NCBI RefSeq assembly: GCF_020921035.1 | Contig: NC_063151.1 | Coordinates: forward strand, 31,130,934-31,194,933 | DNA length: 64,000 bases | Reading direction: 5' to 3' | DNA from: Rhodamnia argentea | Lineage: Eukaryota > Streptophyta > Magnoliopsida > Myrtales > Myrtaceae | In this document: positions 36,283-49,183 of the stretch, piece by piece | How positions within the stretch are numbered: the stretch's first letter is position 1 | How the letters are laid out: each line of letters opens with the position of its first letter | Position numbers and translations under genes: made by a program | Notes under the pieces: model-generated | Database searches by the model: none | What the model was told of the DNA's origin: nothing | What the model saw: the letters and a program-made list of their open reading frames with translations, nothing else

Positions 36283-38821
36283 AAGGGCGGCGGTTCAAGA
36301 TCATCTCGAGGAAACCGTGTCGCCAGACGATTCTTTGCAACATCGAGCATCTGGAAGCGGAGATCATCGGATTCTTGATCATAAGTCAATGATGATTGTT
36401 CAACTTGTGATACGATGAAGGTATTCCAATTGATTTACCTGTGATATGTGGCAACTGTCACAAAGCTGCCCTGAGGAACAGAATAATCCTTGCTAAGTTT
36501 TGTGGCTGTTCTATGTTATCTGTGAGACAGGTTGGACTTAATTTAGTTTGTAGTCTCCTTTGTCCCCCCCTTAATGGTAGCTTTTCAGTTAAAATAAGAT
36601 GGGGGTTCACATGTTGCGGACACAGATTCGTTAGCAAAGAAAAGTGCGGGACTTTCACAGACAATGAGCATGCTTGAAAAGTGCAACTCATGGGCCAGGC
36701 CGGTTCGGCCCGGCCCAGCCCAGTCCGATACAATATGCGGCGCGGTTTCATAAGAAATCAAAAAGAAGAGAGCCGGGTAGGCATCAATTGCCATGATTTG
36801 CCATCGTCCGTCATGTCGTGTGACCAATTCAGCAATCCGAGAATTTCTCCACGGATACATTAACTCTTGTTTCCCCTTCTCCAGGGGTACGTGGGGCCTT
36901 TTCAGGCTATACAATAAATCGGTCGTCCTCATCTGCGGTTTCGTCCCTGCGAACACAGGATTTTTTCCCTCGCTGTTTGTCAAAGGAGAAGGCAAAACCT
37001 TCGTCGCAAGAAAATTCAAAGTCGGTTCGAATGGGGCAACGATTCTTCCAGGTAAGGTTCACCCAAATCGAACCATATTAAAGACGACCGAACTCGCTCT
37101 CATGAAAAAAAAAAAAAATAATAACTCGCTCTCATGAAATTTACCGCCCAAAGAAACATCGTTGGGCCCGACCCCGACCCCCACCCCGACGCCGTACTCC
37201 ATCGCATTGAAGGCGTTTCGCCAACGCCTCGTGAACGGTTCGATTCCCGTCCCCCAGAAGCAGATCACGACTCCCAAGAACGCGTCGAAACGGATGTGCG
37301 CGCGCATCGTCCTTCTCGCGTGTCAAAAACTACATGCGAAACGGCGGCGGTGTCTTCTTCTTTCTTCCCCCTTATTTGCAAATCGAAAGGGAAAAATAAC
37401 ACGTTCAAGTTGTGAAATCAGAGTTTGTTTAGCTCTCTTTTTTTTCTTTTTTACAATTTATGAGAGGTTTACACTCTTTACTAAGCACCTTCAAATATCA
37501 AAGAAGAGCTTTTTAATGAGCTTGGAATAATGTCACCGTTTATTGTTGTTCATTTCATCGCTGCAGCGGCAAATTTTGCCGACGTAAACTTAACGTCATA
37601 AATGACGTTTATACTGTCTAAATTAACAAGGCGACGTCCAATTTATTATTTCAATGAGCAATTACACAAAAGGACTAGATGACAAACAAATGCACAAGCG
37701 TCAATTACAAAAAACTATGTGAGATGGAATCCAATTCTGGAGGGGAATGTTCAAGGATCATCACTGTCACATAGCCAAAATCGCTGTCAAGCGAACAGCG
37801 TTTCTGTAGCCAAGATTCGTCGACCCACGAAGGAAATGCTCCCACGGATGCGGGTCGATGCGGACTAGCTCCGCTACCATCGCCGATCATATGGATTTCA
37901 CATGATATGTGCAAAGGGTTATGTCTTATCCGCACCCTTTTTTTTTTTTTAAACTATATTTCCATGTATCTCCTTACCGATGATCTGACGGCTGATGCGC
38001 AGCGAATTAACGTTAGTCGGTCGGGGAGTCCCGAATCTTTTTGCCGTGCTTGACGTTACCGAGTACGATAGGACGGTCCAAGCGCGCTTCGTCTACCCCC
38101 GTGCCCAAAGCAGTGAATCGTTGCGGCACGTGCCGGCCTGGCCTGCACCTGCACCACCGTCGTGGGCCCCCCCCCCCCCAAATTTAAATACCCCAAAAAA
38201 ATTATAAAATAAAATGGGAAAATAGAGAGAGAAAGTGCACTGAGGAAAGAGAAAAGGGCGGAGAGAGAGAAAATCGGAGATCGAAGTGGACCATTTCCAT
38301 ATCATGGGGACGGATGATACTTTCAACTTCTCCCCGGGACCCATTCGCATCCGACGGCTCGCGACGCCCCTCATACATCCAAACCGTTGGATCTCCCAAT
38401 CCCATCGGACGGCCCACATCAAACTTCCCTGCCTCGCCCCCCTCCCCCATAAATTCTCTCTCCTAACCAGGTCCAAAATTCAAAGCCCCTCTCTCTCTCT
38501 AAACGCAGCAACATTTTTAGTTATACGGCCTCTCCACAGTAGCGAACTACACCACACTTATCTTCCAAGTCACTCCTCTCTCCTTCTCTCTCTCTGCTTA
38601 TCCTGCGCACCCCACACGACGCCCCAAACCACCCCTCCGGCGATGATGTCTCCGGCGTCGTTGTCGAGCCCCGCGGTCCTCCTCATCAGAATCTCTCGCT
38701 ACCGGCGGCACTGACAAGAAACACCCCCACAACCACCGAAACACAAACCCGAAAGTACCGAGATCGAGTCCGGCCCCAACAACTGCTGGGATCGAATTGG
38801 ATTTAGCTCGCGAGCTCCGCA
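36283..38821. other. Intergenic region and MORN-gene leader
   Basis: The first ~300 bp are likely the aminotransferase 3' untranslated region. A GC-rich patch with ggcccggcccag near 36708-36722 resembles the hAT-like repeats. A C-rich stretch at 37160-37320 has open frames in several registers, none recognised. From about 38220 CT-rich sequence (ctctctctctctaaacg near 38492) is the probable leader of the MORN gene. A run of about 12 C occurs at 38167-38178. Confidence 0.5.
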
Positions 38822-40893
38822 ATGGAGGGACAGAAGGGCCAGTCGTCGGCGATGCTCACCAGATCCAAGTCGTCGCTCCTCCGTTCCTCCCCGACCGTCC
38901 GCTCCTCCATCCACAGCCTTTCCTCCATCGCCGAGGACGACTTGCTCCCTTCTCACTATCAGCACCAGCCGCAGCAGCGTGACTCCGTCGAGGAAGAGAA
39001 GTCCAGGAGGCGGCACCCCCGCCGGCCCGGTCCGACCGGATCGAGCCGGTTCCGGTCGGCCCTCGCCGTGGCCTCCCTGGCCTTGTCCACCGTCTTCTTC
39101 TTCTGCTTCTTCAATTCCAGGAGGGACGCGGCCCCGACGACGACTGCCTCAGAGAATCTCCTCCTGGCCCTCATCTTCGTCGCCGTCGCGCTCTTCTTCG
39201 TCTCCAGGAACAAGCCCCTGATCGACCGCAACCTGTCGACGATTAAGCACCTGTACAGCCTCAACGCCAAGAGGCTAGGCTTCGCGCGGGGCAACGCCAG
39301 GGGTGTGCAGTGGTTCATCGGCGGCGACTCGAGCGCGGGCGACGCCAAGGCCGCGATGAAGGAGGAGAAGAAGAAGATAATCCGCGAGGGAGTTGAGTTC
39401 TACAGCAATGGGGATTACTACGAGGGCGAGTTCCACAAGGGGAGGTGCAATGGGAGTGGTGTGTACAATTACTTCGTCAACGGGAGATACGAAGGGGATT
39501 GGATCGACGGCAAGTACGACGGGTACGGGATCGAGAGCTGGGCTCGCGGTAGCCGGTACCGCGGGCAGTATCGGAACGGGCTGAGGCACGGTTTCGGCGT
39601 GTATAGGTTCTACACGGGGGATTCGTACGCCGGAGAGTGGTGTACTGGGCAGAGCCATGGGGTTGGGGTGCAGAGTTGCGCTGATGGGAGCTGCTATGTT
39701 GGGGAATTCAGGTGTGGGGTCAAGCATGGACTTGGGTGTTACTATTTCAGGTGAAGACTTCCTTCCCTGTTGTACATATGTCTTCTTGCCTATGATTTGG
39801 TGTGATCGTGCTGATTTCTTGTTGGGCTCAGTCTCCTTCGATCGTAGAGATTGGACATTAAATTTTGATTTCTGCCTGTGTTTAATTTGCTGTCTTGAGC
39901 GAAGTAGATGGGTTTTCTTGTGATCGGGAAGTTGGTGATCGTTTTTTATGTTGTAATGTCCAAATCTGGAGTTTCCATTCAATGTATTCTACCTTAGAAT
40001 ATTTGTGTCCTCCACGATTTTGGATATGATTTCTCAAGATTATAGAAGAGTGGACGTCCATCATCATGTGCTCTGGTTGATGATCTACACACAATGCTGG
40101 GTGTTGTGTTTATTTTTCGACTTAGAAGATCTGATGAGTGTAAAGACCATAACTATTGGGCTAATTAGTGTTTCTACAGTATCTTCTGCTCTGGTGCTTA
40201 TGCCCTGGTTTGTCCTGTGTCGATGATTTGCTGTTGTTATAGGAATGGAGACAAATATGCTGGAGAATATTTCGGCGATAAAATTCATGGATTCGGTGTC
40301 TACCATTTTGCCAATGGCCACTGCTACGAGGGTTCTTGGCATGAAGGTTCCAAGCAAGGTTATGGAATGTACACTTTCCGAAATGCTGATTCAAAATGCG
40401 GTGAATGGGACTCCGGTTCCCTCAAGAGCCCTTTACCCCCACTGACTGACCCAGTTCTTCGAGCAATTCAGGTACTTCAGCTTTCAGTCGTTATCTCTGT
40501 GCAACACCGTTTACTAGTTCCATGTGAAATTATGGCAAGATAGGTCGTCAGTTATGTGAGCTGATGAATACTGAAACAGATGAGCTTCGTCGAAATTTCT
40601 TTCTTTTTGCCTTTTGGCAACAGACGTAAAGAGATCCTATATCTTTTAGTATTCTGTTGTCACATTCATGTTTTGTTAATTCCCAATAGCGTAGATGTTT
40701 GACTCGCTTTCTTGCCTTCTAAATGCAGGCTGCGAGAAAGGCAGCTGAAAATGCAATTCACCTTCGCCGAGTGGACGAACAGGTGAACAAGGCCGTTTTG
40801 GCCGCGAGTAGAGCTGCGACTGCTGCTAGAGTGGCCGCCGTGAAAGCTGTTCAGAACCAGATGGACGGCAAGTTTTGTGACATAGAAGCTTGA
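38822..40893 (+). CDS. Membrane-anchored MORN-repeat protein
   Basis: Three exons, 38822-39750, 40243-40471 and 40729-40893, give 1323 bp, 440 aa, with matching phases. The Ser-rich N-terminus has a basic stretch (SRRRHPRRPG), followed by two hydrophobic segments at about residues 79-98 and 112-128. From about 193 to 370 come seven or so MORN repeats of the form G-x-Y-x-G-x-(W/F)-x-x-G-x-x-x-G-x-G, for example GDYYEGEFHKGRCNGSGVY and GDKYAGEYFGDKIHGFGVY. The last exon is an Ala-rich predicted helix. MORN repeats usually bind lipids or hold proteins at membranes. There is no SET or kinase domain, so names such as 'SET7/9 family' for the Arabidopsis relative At1g77660 reflect the repeats only. 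The intron at 39751 splits a MORN repeat. Confidence 0.92.
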
Positions 40894-43774
40894 CTGAGAG
40901 GGAGTGGCTTTTTAGGTTTTGGCTGCCAGTGTATATTTCACTAATCCTTATGATCACGGAAGTCTGTCACCCCGGCGAGCACAAGCTCCTCGGAGGTTGA
41001 GATCTCCTCTTTTTTCCATTGATCACAGAATGTAACTTGTACATAAGCGATGTGTATCAATGAAATGAGGAATTTTTTCTTTTCATTTTGAACAACTTTT
41101 TTTAAATCTATGTTCCTTCTCTTCAAAGGGATTGATGATCTATTCTTGTGGGGTTGACTCAGGATGCCCCATTATTATGTTCTGTTGCAATAATGAGCTC
41201 ATGGGCTTGATCCCAACTTGTCTCTTTTCACCATCATCTTCGACAGAAAAACAAAAGACCTGGGAAATCTTATCTCCCATTATTTTGCTTCTTGCTCCAA
41301 CCTACCCACTGCTGGAAATCGGAGAAGAGCCCCAAAGGAAGGCTCTTTATGGAGCAAAAAGGGCTCGTAGATCCACTCATTGCCCTTCCATGTGACAAGA
41401 ATATCGACATTGAACAAGCATGGTGGATCTGGCATAACAACTCTGTCCAATCTCCCAATAAACTATTGAGAGATGTCCAAAGATTCCTAACGGAAGATTA
41501 GGTTTTTCCAATCCAAGCACGCTGCCTCGAGGTGCATGTAGGCCGGCTCATCTTTTGCAATTTCGAATTCAAAGAAAGCGGACAAATCAGAGAGGGATTC
41601 AGATTGGAACGATGAAGAATCTCAACCCAAGTCTTGATTTGCTTTCTAGATCAATCTCCCTCATTAAAAACAAAAAAATAAAAAAGAGAAAATGGGTAAT
41701 GTGAGTCATGTGCCTTCCTGCTACTTGTTGTAAGATAGTGTTTGGGCATTGGGAGTTTTTCTAAATCATGCAGGCAGCGGCAGCACATGATTGTTGGTGG
41801 TGGTGGTGGTGGTGGTGATGGTTGTAGGGTTCTAACTTTCTTTTGTCTATGGTGAAAAAACCAAAACTCTTTTCTACTCCTTTTCATGCAAAGCTCTATG
41901 TAGAGAGAGAGAGAGAGAGAGAGAAGACAGAGATCTACTACTCTAACCACATATTAAAATCGCCCCATAAAAAGCAAGTTGCTCTTTGTTTCTAGCTTTA
42001 AAACCTGTGAGAGATTCTTCCTTCTTTTCCTAAATACCCAAAGATTCAAACTTTCCCTCTGCTTCAAAACCCAACCACTCCCCCCCCACCATGCATTTTT
42101 GTTCTGTCTGTTGAGATTGTTTAGGTTTCTGAACCCACATGTGCCATGGGATGGATTGTCATCGATTGCTTTTGACCGAATCCTAATTCCAATGTGGTTT
42201 TTCAATTTTTAAGAGTGTGAGGCTTGGTGGATGGGGGGCTACGCTAATCTAAGTTAAAAACCCTTCATTAAAAGGTTTAGATATACACGGAATTGTGATT
42301 GTTCTATTTTTTATAAGAATAGACAATTGACATTTCTACCTGTCGATTTTATACTCGTTTCATTAAATGATGTCGGCTCACATGCCTCGCGAATGTAACC
42401 GAGATAACATATAGAATGATTTATGTAGCATCATAAAGAATAATATAAATGATGAAAGTACCATTTCGGTTGTCATTTTCTAGAAGAGTGACTAATGCAT
42501 AAAATTTGATGTACATGGCTGGTATTATCTTGCCATTAGACGATTCAAAAATGTGGGGTGTGCCCCTGAACGATCCGAACATCGTGTACGATAATACACA
42601 TATGTAATGTTCTCTTTACGCTGTTATGCATTTCGTGCCTCTACTTCATTGATAAAAGGTGCATGAAAGTTACCATGTCCTGGGAAAATCCCCAAAGCAT
42701 GTGCGTTGAATCCCAAGCTTCCAGGCGATGCTGCAGGGTTTTAATGCACTTGAATTTGTTCCTCTCGTTCTTGTACAATTCACCAGAGGCAAAAGACTCT
42801 TTTTTAACGCAACTCGCGCATTTCCTTGACAACCGTTCTTTGCACATTAAAAATAGGAGAAAATTTTATTCCCGTCCATAAATGTCCCGCCCTTTTCTCC
42901 ACATGTTCCTTTTGTGACTTGAGCAAGCAAGTTCAAATTCTCACTTTGCCAAGTACATAAAATTCCGTTTGGAGTAAGTTTTCCGGACCTTTAAGACAAG
43001 GGAGCTGTAGTAACTCATCAGCCGCGATCGGCACGATTGGAAAAATGAACTCGATCTCAAGAGTTCTTCATGACGCGGCAAAACCTTATTGGAAACTGTA
43101 TTTCGAACCCGATTCGAAGAGTTCCAACACGTTGTTATAGCAAACCCGCTCTATATAATTGCAAGGAATTGATGCAAATGTTACACAAATGGGTCCATCC
43201 ATGGCAGGCACTTGGTGGTGGGAAAAGTCAAGTTGTAGACCCTTTAACGAGCGAGCAGCTCCTGAACATGGTATGCTCCTTTTTTCTGGTTTTCACTTTC
43301 GCATACACCTGCAAATAACCATTCTTTAGCTGGCTCTCTCCATAGCTTTATTTCAGTTTCGAGGATGATAATGGCACGTGAAGCAGCTTGAAAATGGCTG
43401 CATTATTGCACAAACTGACAAGCAATATTGCTGTTCAAGAGAGAGAGAGAGAGAGATTGAATAAGATAACCCAAAATGGACTGACTTTAGCAGTTTAACC
43501 ACACCATTATTAAAGTGGGCGTTGATTTCTACAATGAAAACTGTAAATCATGGCAGGCTATGATGTTACTGTTCCACAGTTGGCCAAGTAGAGCATAATT
43601 ATGCTTAGAGGTCTAAAACCCATGGTTCCTCTCTTTTTCAAAAAAAAAGAAAAAGAAAAGAAAGATGGAAATACACACACATATATATAATAAAAAAATT
43701 GGTGCATTATTCATGACCAAAAAAAAAAACGTTGGAATATAATTCAAAAAGGAAAGAGAGGATATTCTTAGAGA
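40894..43774. other. Intergenic DNA with two microsatellites
   Basis: A (GGT)n run lies near 41795-41816 and a (GA)n run near 41902-41924; another (GA)n occurs near 43439-43455. The small frame at 41292-41501 (ends ...LLRDVQRFLTED) and the stretch 43060-43270 look slightly protein-like but have no recognised relatives, start context or splice partners. Otherwise nothing is seen. Confidence 0.5.
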
Positions 43775-44090
43775 AAATTACTTGAGTCAGTCATAATCAT
43801 ATCGTATGGGCGTCGATTTAATTATAAACTTTTCAATTTTACAAATTTAGTCCTAAGCTTTTGCACAAACTTCCGACGTTGTCCCTCCGAAAGTTTCACC
43901 GGAAAATGCTGGCCTAACAGTCTAGTCATTATCGGCCACCCTAAGTGGCACACTCTTGCGTAAGTAATTTTCGATGAAAATTAGTTGGAAGGACTACATT
44001 AAGATTTTCGTGCAGAAGTTTAAGACTAAATCCACAAAATCGAAAAGGTTAAGACTGAATTGGGATCTGTGTACAATAGGTTTAACACCG
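43775..44090. repeat. Degraded Mutator-like element
   Basis: Contains family words: gaaaattacttgagt at the left, 'acaaatttagtcctaagctttt', 'ttatcggccaccctaagtgg', and 'actgaattgggat' at the right. Outer ends and any target duplication are lost. Confidence 0.45.
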
Positions 44091-44652
44091 ATCGGACAAT
44101 TGATCCGACAATCTTTGTGTATCAAACATGCTCATTTGTTCATGCATGAAAAAAGAGGCTTCTATTTCACTAATTTGTCTTTTTTACAATTAAAGCAAAA
44201 ATCTGCAATTCAGGCTTTCAAGGTCCGGAATCCAGATTCTCCAGGCTTGCCTATGTAGCACGTTCATCGATCTGGTCTGCCAGGAAAATAACAAGGTGTT
44301 GCTCTTAGTTAATAACTGCCCAGTAACACATCGATTATCACCCTACCTGTCAGGTTGCATCCACTAATCTTTGATCACCCTTTACGTAATGGAGGTTAAG
44401 AAAGGACATATGCTATTAGTATTAGCCCATTTATTCACTGTATTCCCCGAGCGTCAATCTCATCATCAATTCATAAACTTATCCTGATCATAAAAACTTA
44501 TTAAAATGATCAATCGAGAAATGACGTCGCTTTCAAATGGTTCAGGCGGTCATGGGAAAACGCCTTCAGTCGACTTTTACCAACGTCCAGTTGGAATATG
44601 GTTTTATATTCCCAACCGATGGGAAAGCGTAGGGGTTTCGTTCCCCGAAAAA

Positions 44653-45290
44653 AGTGAGTATGATTTCAAGGTAGAATTGGGAATCTAGAACCGGAACTTG
44701 TAGGGATTGATCCGGTTCTAGGTTCTAAGATATGTAGGGTAGGTTTCAAGGTTTTAAAAATTGAGGAATCTGCTCTAATGAGTAAGTTCTAAGTTTCACT
44801 ATCTAGATTCTGGAACCTGGATTTGAGATCTTGAAATAAATTTTTGTATTTTTCTTGGTATATATCTTCGTACGATCCTATAATGTTCTATGGTGTCCGA
44901 TGATGAGTGTTTAACCCGAAACCAAACAAATTTTTAGGTTTCAAATTCCAAAAAATGAGGAGCCTGTTTCAACTAGTTGGTTTCACGCTCTAAATGTAAC
45001 ATGTATGGAACCCGAAACCACTTACCTCTACTTCCTCGTAGCGGTTGTAGCGATTGTAGTGTTCACTTTCATTTTTCTTAACTAAAAATGAAAAAATAAA
45101 AGAAAATAAAATAAATTGACAGGTTTCGGATACCCTGGAACCGATCTTGTTGTAGGGTAGGTTCCGAGTATGACAAATAGGTTTTAGGTTTCAAAAAATG
45201 AAGAACCCGCTTTGACGGGGTATGTTCCAAATTCCAGATTTCAAGTGAAACCCGTAAGGAATTTGGAACCCGAAACCTAGAACCGCTCAC
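44653..45290. repeat. Interspersed repeat, GGTTC/GAACC-rich, copy 2
   Basis: Second copy of the repeat at 2199-2864. It starts gtgagtatgatttcaagg and ends cctagaaccgctcac, with the same middle block (atatatcttcgtacgatcc then ccgatgatgag). It directly abuts the LTR-like fragment that follows. Confidence 0.5.
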
Positions 45291-45329
45291 CCGGAGGAGC
45301 AGGCGGGAGGCCGCAGGGGACGGCGCGCT

Positions 45330-45605
45330 CGAGCTACCGGATGACCTTTATAGCTTGAATTCATATTTTATCGGTAAATTGAGCTCGGGCTCATAAATAG
45401 CTACTATGCTACATTTGTATAATCTTTTTCTCTTGTGATTGAGAGTTGCAACAGAGAGATGAGAGGTGCTACTTATAATGAAATCATATGCTAGATGTAT
45501 CCCTAATTTAAAGGTGAATCGACACAAACTTTTCTGTCTCGATTTCTCTTTCTCGCGTTCGCCCTCTATTTGGCTATGCCTACGCGTCTAATTCTAGCAC
45601 GCCCG
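45330..45605 (+). repeat. LTR-like fragment, copy 2
   Basis: Parallel to 24135-24400: gacctttatagcttgaattc, gctcataaatagctac, gtgattgagagttgcaa, aatttaaaggtgaatcg, gatttctctttctcg, ending near ctaattctagcac. No internal retrotransposon genes follow. The open frame 45570-45767 is therefore not counted as a gene. Confidence 0.45.
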
Positions 45606-46559
45606 CATAAGACTTTGATTCTTCCCTTAGCTCTTTCGCATTCCGTCCGTGTTTTTCGATTATGTGGTTGGACTAAAATAAATGTTGGGTGGACTAATCC
45701 GACCAGGGAACTAAATGCGACGGCGAACCCTAGAGCGACGGCGACGGCGATGGCGACGGCCTATTGAAAATTCAATAAGATGTGACGACCGTTCTTCCCC
45801 TCCTCACTTCGGGTCGCCCTTTGACTCTTCCCTTCGCTGTTTGTCCCTTTCTGTCCAAGTCTCTTTCATCGAGCAATCGTCAGATCCGGGTCGTGGCCCG
45901 GTTAGTCACCTAATTCCCATCTTCTGCTTTTGACTTTCTACGCACATTTCGTGGTGTTTTGCCTTTTCTGATGTTTTGAAGGGGGTACCGGAGATTTGAC
46001 TTCTTGCCCCCGTCCGGTCAAACCCTCGATGCATTTCGAATTTGAACGTCTGCCGTGGTGCGAGATTTTCCACTCAAAAGCTTCTCGTACGATTAAGAAA
46101 TGTACCGAGCACATGTTAGATGTTAGCTACCAATGATGGTTACTGGATTCCCGTCGTAATGGAGTTTCGATATGTTCGTAATCATATCCTATTTAACGTT
46201 TCGTTTTGCCTCTAAATTTTGGTAATGTTTTTTCCACTTCCGGGGCTTCTCTTTGTGGCATTATTCCGATATTGCGTATAATTGTTTGCATCTACCTAAC
46301 GGTCTACGTTTTCGGGTGAAAATGTTTGACCATGGATTTTCTTCCGAGGCTCCTGCAGAATGATGAAAAACGTTTATGGCCGCAATTATACCCTCAATAC
46401 ATTTCAAATTTGAAAGCCTACTATATTGCAAGGCTTATATGTTTACTCAAAAAACACTTTAGTACGACTAAGGAATATGTCAAGCATATGGTCATAGTTA
46501 GCTTTAAATTTACTTGAAATGTACAGTAATGCATCAAATTTATGTGACTAGTCTTTCAC

Positions 46560-47087
46560 AGGGAATAAGTACCAAAAAGTGTCATAAACTTATTACATTT
46601 GTGTCAATTCATTCATAAATTATTCAGTTTGATCAATTTAGTCATAAACCTCTTACATTTGTAACAAGTCACTCTATTCAACCAATTTTGGCCAAAAATC
46701 GTTGACATAGACGCCGACCATCCTACATAAGACATCTGGCTCTAACATATAACTTTTTACAAATTTAAAATTTTTTTTATTCGTCTTTCTTTTTTCCCCA
46801 TTCATTTTGGCCTGCAGGACAGAAAGCCCTTGCAATGGCCCTCTGGCCACGGGCGAGGAGGCCAAAATGAAGGGGTTAAAAAAAAAGAAAAAACAATAAA
46901 ACATAAAACATCATTAAAAAATATTCATGTTAGTTTAGCCAAGCCACATAGGACGGTCGGCGTCCACATAAGCGTTTCTTATCAAAATTGGGCAGATGAC
47001 TAAATTGACACAAATGCTAAAGGTTTAAGACTAAGATTGCATTTGCACCAATGCAAATAGATTTGAAACTTTTTCGGTATTTTCCTC
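46560..47087. mobile_element. Mutator-like non-autonomous element, exact 9-bp duplication
   Basis: The 9-mer gtctttcac flanks the element exactly (46551-46559 and 47088-47096). The ends are agggaataagtacc and ggtattttcctc. The arms carry the shared words 'cttattacatttgtgtcaatt' (left, in part) and 'aatgcaaatagatttgaaac' (right), and a short GC-rich core at 46808-46865. No transposase. The 9-bp duplication is the mark of Mutator-like insertion. Confidence 0.82.
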
Positions 47088-47096
47088 GTCTTTCAC

Positions 47097-48424
47097 GCAT
47101 AAGAAATTCAATCTATGTTTATCTCTAGATTTTCCTTTTTGCTGGTATAAGCATAGGTAATATCTCTAGTTAGTTCCACGCACCAAGTCGTCCTTCTAAT
47201 GTTGAATTAGCGAAGCCTCGTTATATTCCGTATGACTTATAGTCCCGTGCTAAAATCCCCGTCGATGAACGACTAAGACGCGACGTTTGTTTTCGAAATT
47301 AATTTGGTCGGAGGACTTAAGGTTTGCGTTTCTTCAACTTTCATGCTAATAGAAGTCCACTTGAATGGTTTGCTAAACGATCGCAAATGGGTCAATTAAC
47401 TTATGATGCTAGCTCTTACGTCAGAAGATTTATAATATAGTTGGAGCGGTTGAACGCTTGCGACTATCATGGAAATACCTTGGCTTTTTTATCTTATTAT
47501 AAAATCTTATCCTCGCTCGAGTATGATGTAGTAAAGTTGGGTTTGAATGAATTTCCACGTACCAATACGAGATGAATAGAATCGCCAATCTCGTTCTTCC
47601 GCACATGCGTCATTCCGACCGACACGACGAGGCGGGTCTACGAGTTTATTTTAGTTGATGTTCTATCCACAGAATGAAACTCGCTAATCCCTTTCCATTG
47701 AGTGGTTTTCCACAGATGTTGTTCTACTCTCCCAAGTGTTAAGATTCAGATTATCAGCATGAGGGATTGGGGCTGGAAGACATGATTCAACTAACTAAGT
47801 TCAAGCATTTTCGAATCAGACAGGAATCCTCTAATCCATCACATGTCGTTGGGCTCCGATCCAAGAAAAAAGTTCGCGTCACTTGGCCCGCCACTGATTT
47901 GGGCCAACAATTTTCCTGTTTGGGTTTGTGCCCGATGACGCATGAGTAAGCCCAGTTTTGGTTGTGCAATTAGCATTGATTGAGCCCACGGTGAAGAACG
48001 GGTTTTGCGTGGCCGTGGGATTGTATCAGCCCACGGGCCGCAATAAGAGGAAGAGCGCTCTTTCATGAACGACTCGAATTTGGACTATTTAATCACTGAG
48101 TTTGAATATTTGTTAGTTCTGTTTGTTTAGTGAAAAAATGAAATGATTTGAAAAATTTAAACGATTGCTCGTATCGCTTATAAAAAAAATAAACAAAAAA
48201 TTATTTTATGGTCCACAAAAAATATTTAGGCATAAATTATTGTCGGTAATAAAAAGAATGACCATTTTTAAGGAAATGTTTTCTAAACCATTTATTTATT
48301 TTTTTGGTGAAGACTAAGGATGTGTCTGTTTAAGTGAAAGAATTTTCCTCGAATTAGTTTTCTAAACTTTACCGCGTTTGGTTTGCTCGAGAATGATAGA
48401 TCAACGGAAAACGGAATGGGGTCA
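47097..48424. other. Intergenic DNA, no gene seen
   Basis: No coding chain was found. The frames at 47767-47949 and on the opposite strand at 48066-47787 overlap and lack recognisable motifs. Confidence 0.5.
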
Positions 48425-48433
48425 AAGAACATG

Positions 48434-49183
48434 GGAAAAATTCCAAATAAGGATATTAAATGTCCTTATTTTCTCATATAAAGGCTTATAGTTGATCTTA
48501 TTTCAAATAATGACACGAAGTACCATTATTGTTTCAAAGAAGAGAGTTTGCCCAAACGTCATTTTGATCCTTCAATTTTTTTTTTCTTTTTATTTTTCCT
48601 TTCCCTCTCCTCTCCTCAGCCCTGGCGTGGGCCAGCATCGGGCGACCGTTGCCCAACGCCTGGGTACGTCTCCCTCGTTCTCCTCTCCTCTCGTACTCTC
48701 TGCATGCGATGCTGCTTGGCTTGCAGCGGTGAGAACAGCGAGAGACGGCTAAGAGCAGACGTGGGGTGAGGAGGGATTTGGCAAAATCCATCCCCCCCCC
48801 AATTCAACGCTGTCTTCCACATTTTCTCGCCAATCCCACCAGCGGAATCTATTCAGCCTACATCAATCACGGTTCAGACTTCCCACCTAAACTGTCTAAC
48901 TCTCTTCTTAGGCTTAACTTAGCATCCCTCTCCTTCTCTCTCTCTAGGGATTGCCCTCGCCCGAGGCCGGTGATGGCTAGGGAAGGGAAGAGGAAAAAGG
49001 AAAATTAAAATTAAAACAAAAAAAGCAAAAAAAATTAATAAAATAAAGGATCAAAATGTCCTCCGGCCAAGCCCTTTTATGAAACAATGACGGCACTTAG
49101 GCTTTTCTTTGAGACAATAAGAGCACTTCAGTCCCTTATTTGAGAAAATAAGGACACTTCATGTCCTTATTTGAAATTTTTCC
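48434..49183. mobile_element. TIR element, 750 bp, second Mutator-like type
   Basis: The left end ggaaaaattccaaataagga is mirrored by tccttatttgaaatttttcc at the right, and both arms carry the words 'tgtccttattttctca' in inverted orientation. The flanking 9-mers aagaacatg (48425-48433) and aaaaacatg (49184-49192) differ at one base. The interior has a GC-rich core (48610-48760) like the other family but distinct arms. Open frames inside are incidental. Confidence 0.75.

Noticed and set aside
37162-37530. Open frames and a tRNA-like word ggttcgattcccgtc with a possible anticodon stem ggcgt...acgcc
   Set aside because: The T-stem does not pair, no acceptor stem partner for cccccag is found upstream, and a D-arm is missing. 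The open frames exist in several registers because the DNA is C-rich.
41292-41501. 69-aa plus-strand open frame ending in LLRDVQRFLTED
   Set aside because: Somewhat protein-like, but no family, start context or splice partner could be supported.
43060-43318. Possible trans-acting siRNA or peptide gene
   Set aside because: The gtcaagttgtagaccc word only loosely resembles the tasiARF sequence, and no miR390 site is seen nearby.
48492-49008. Several open frames of 60-86 aa on both strands
   Set aside because: They fall inside the 48434-49183 TIR element and its GC-rich core.
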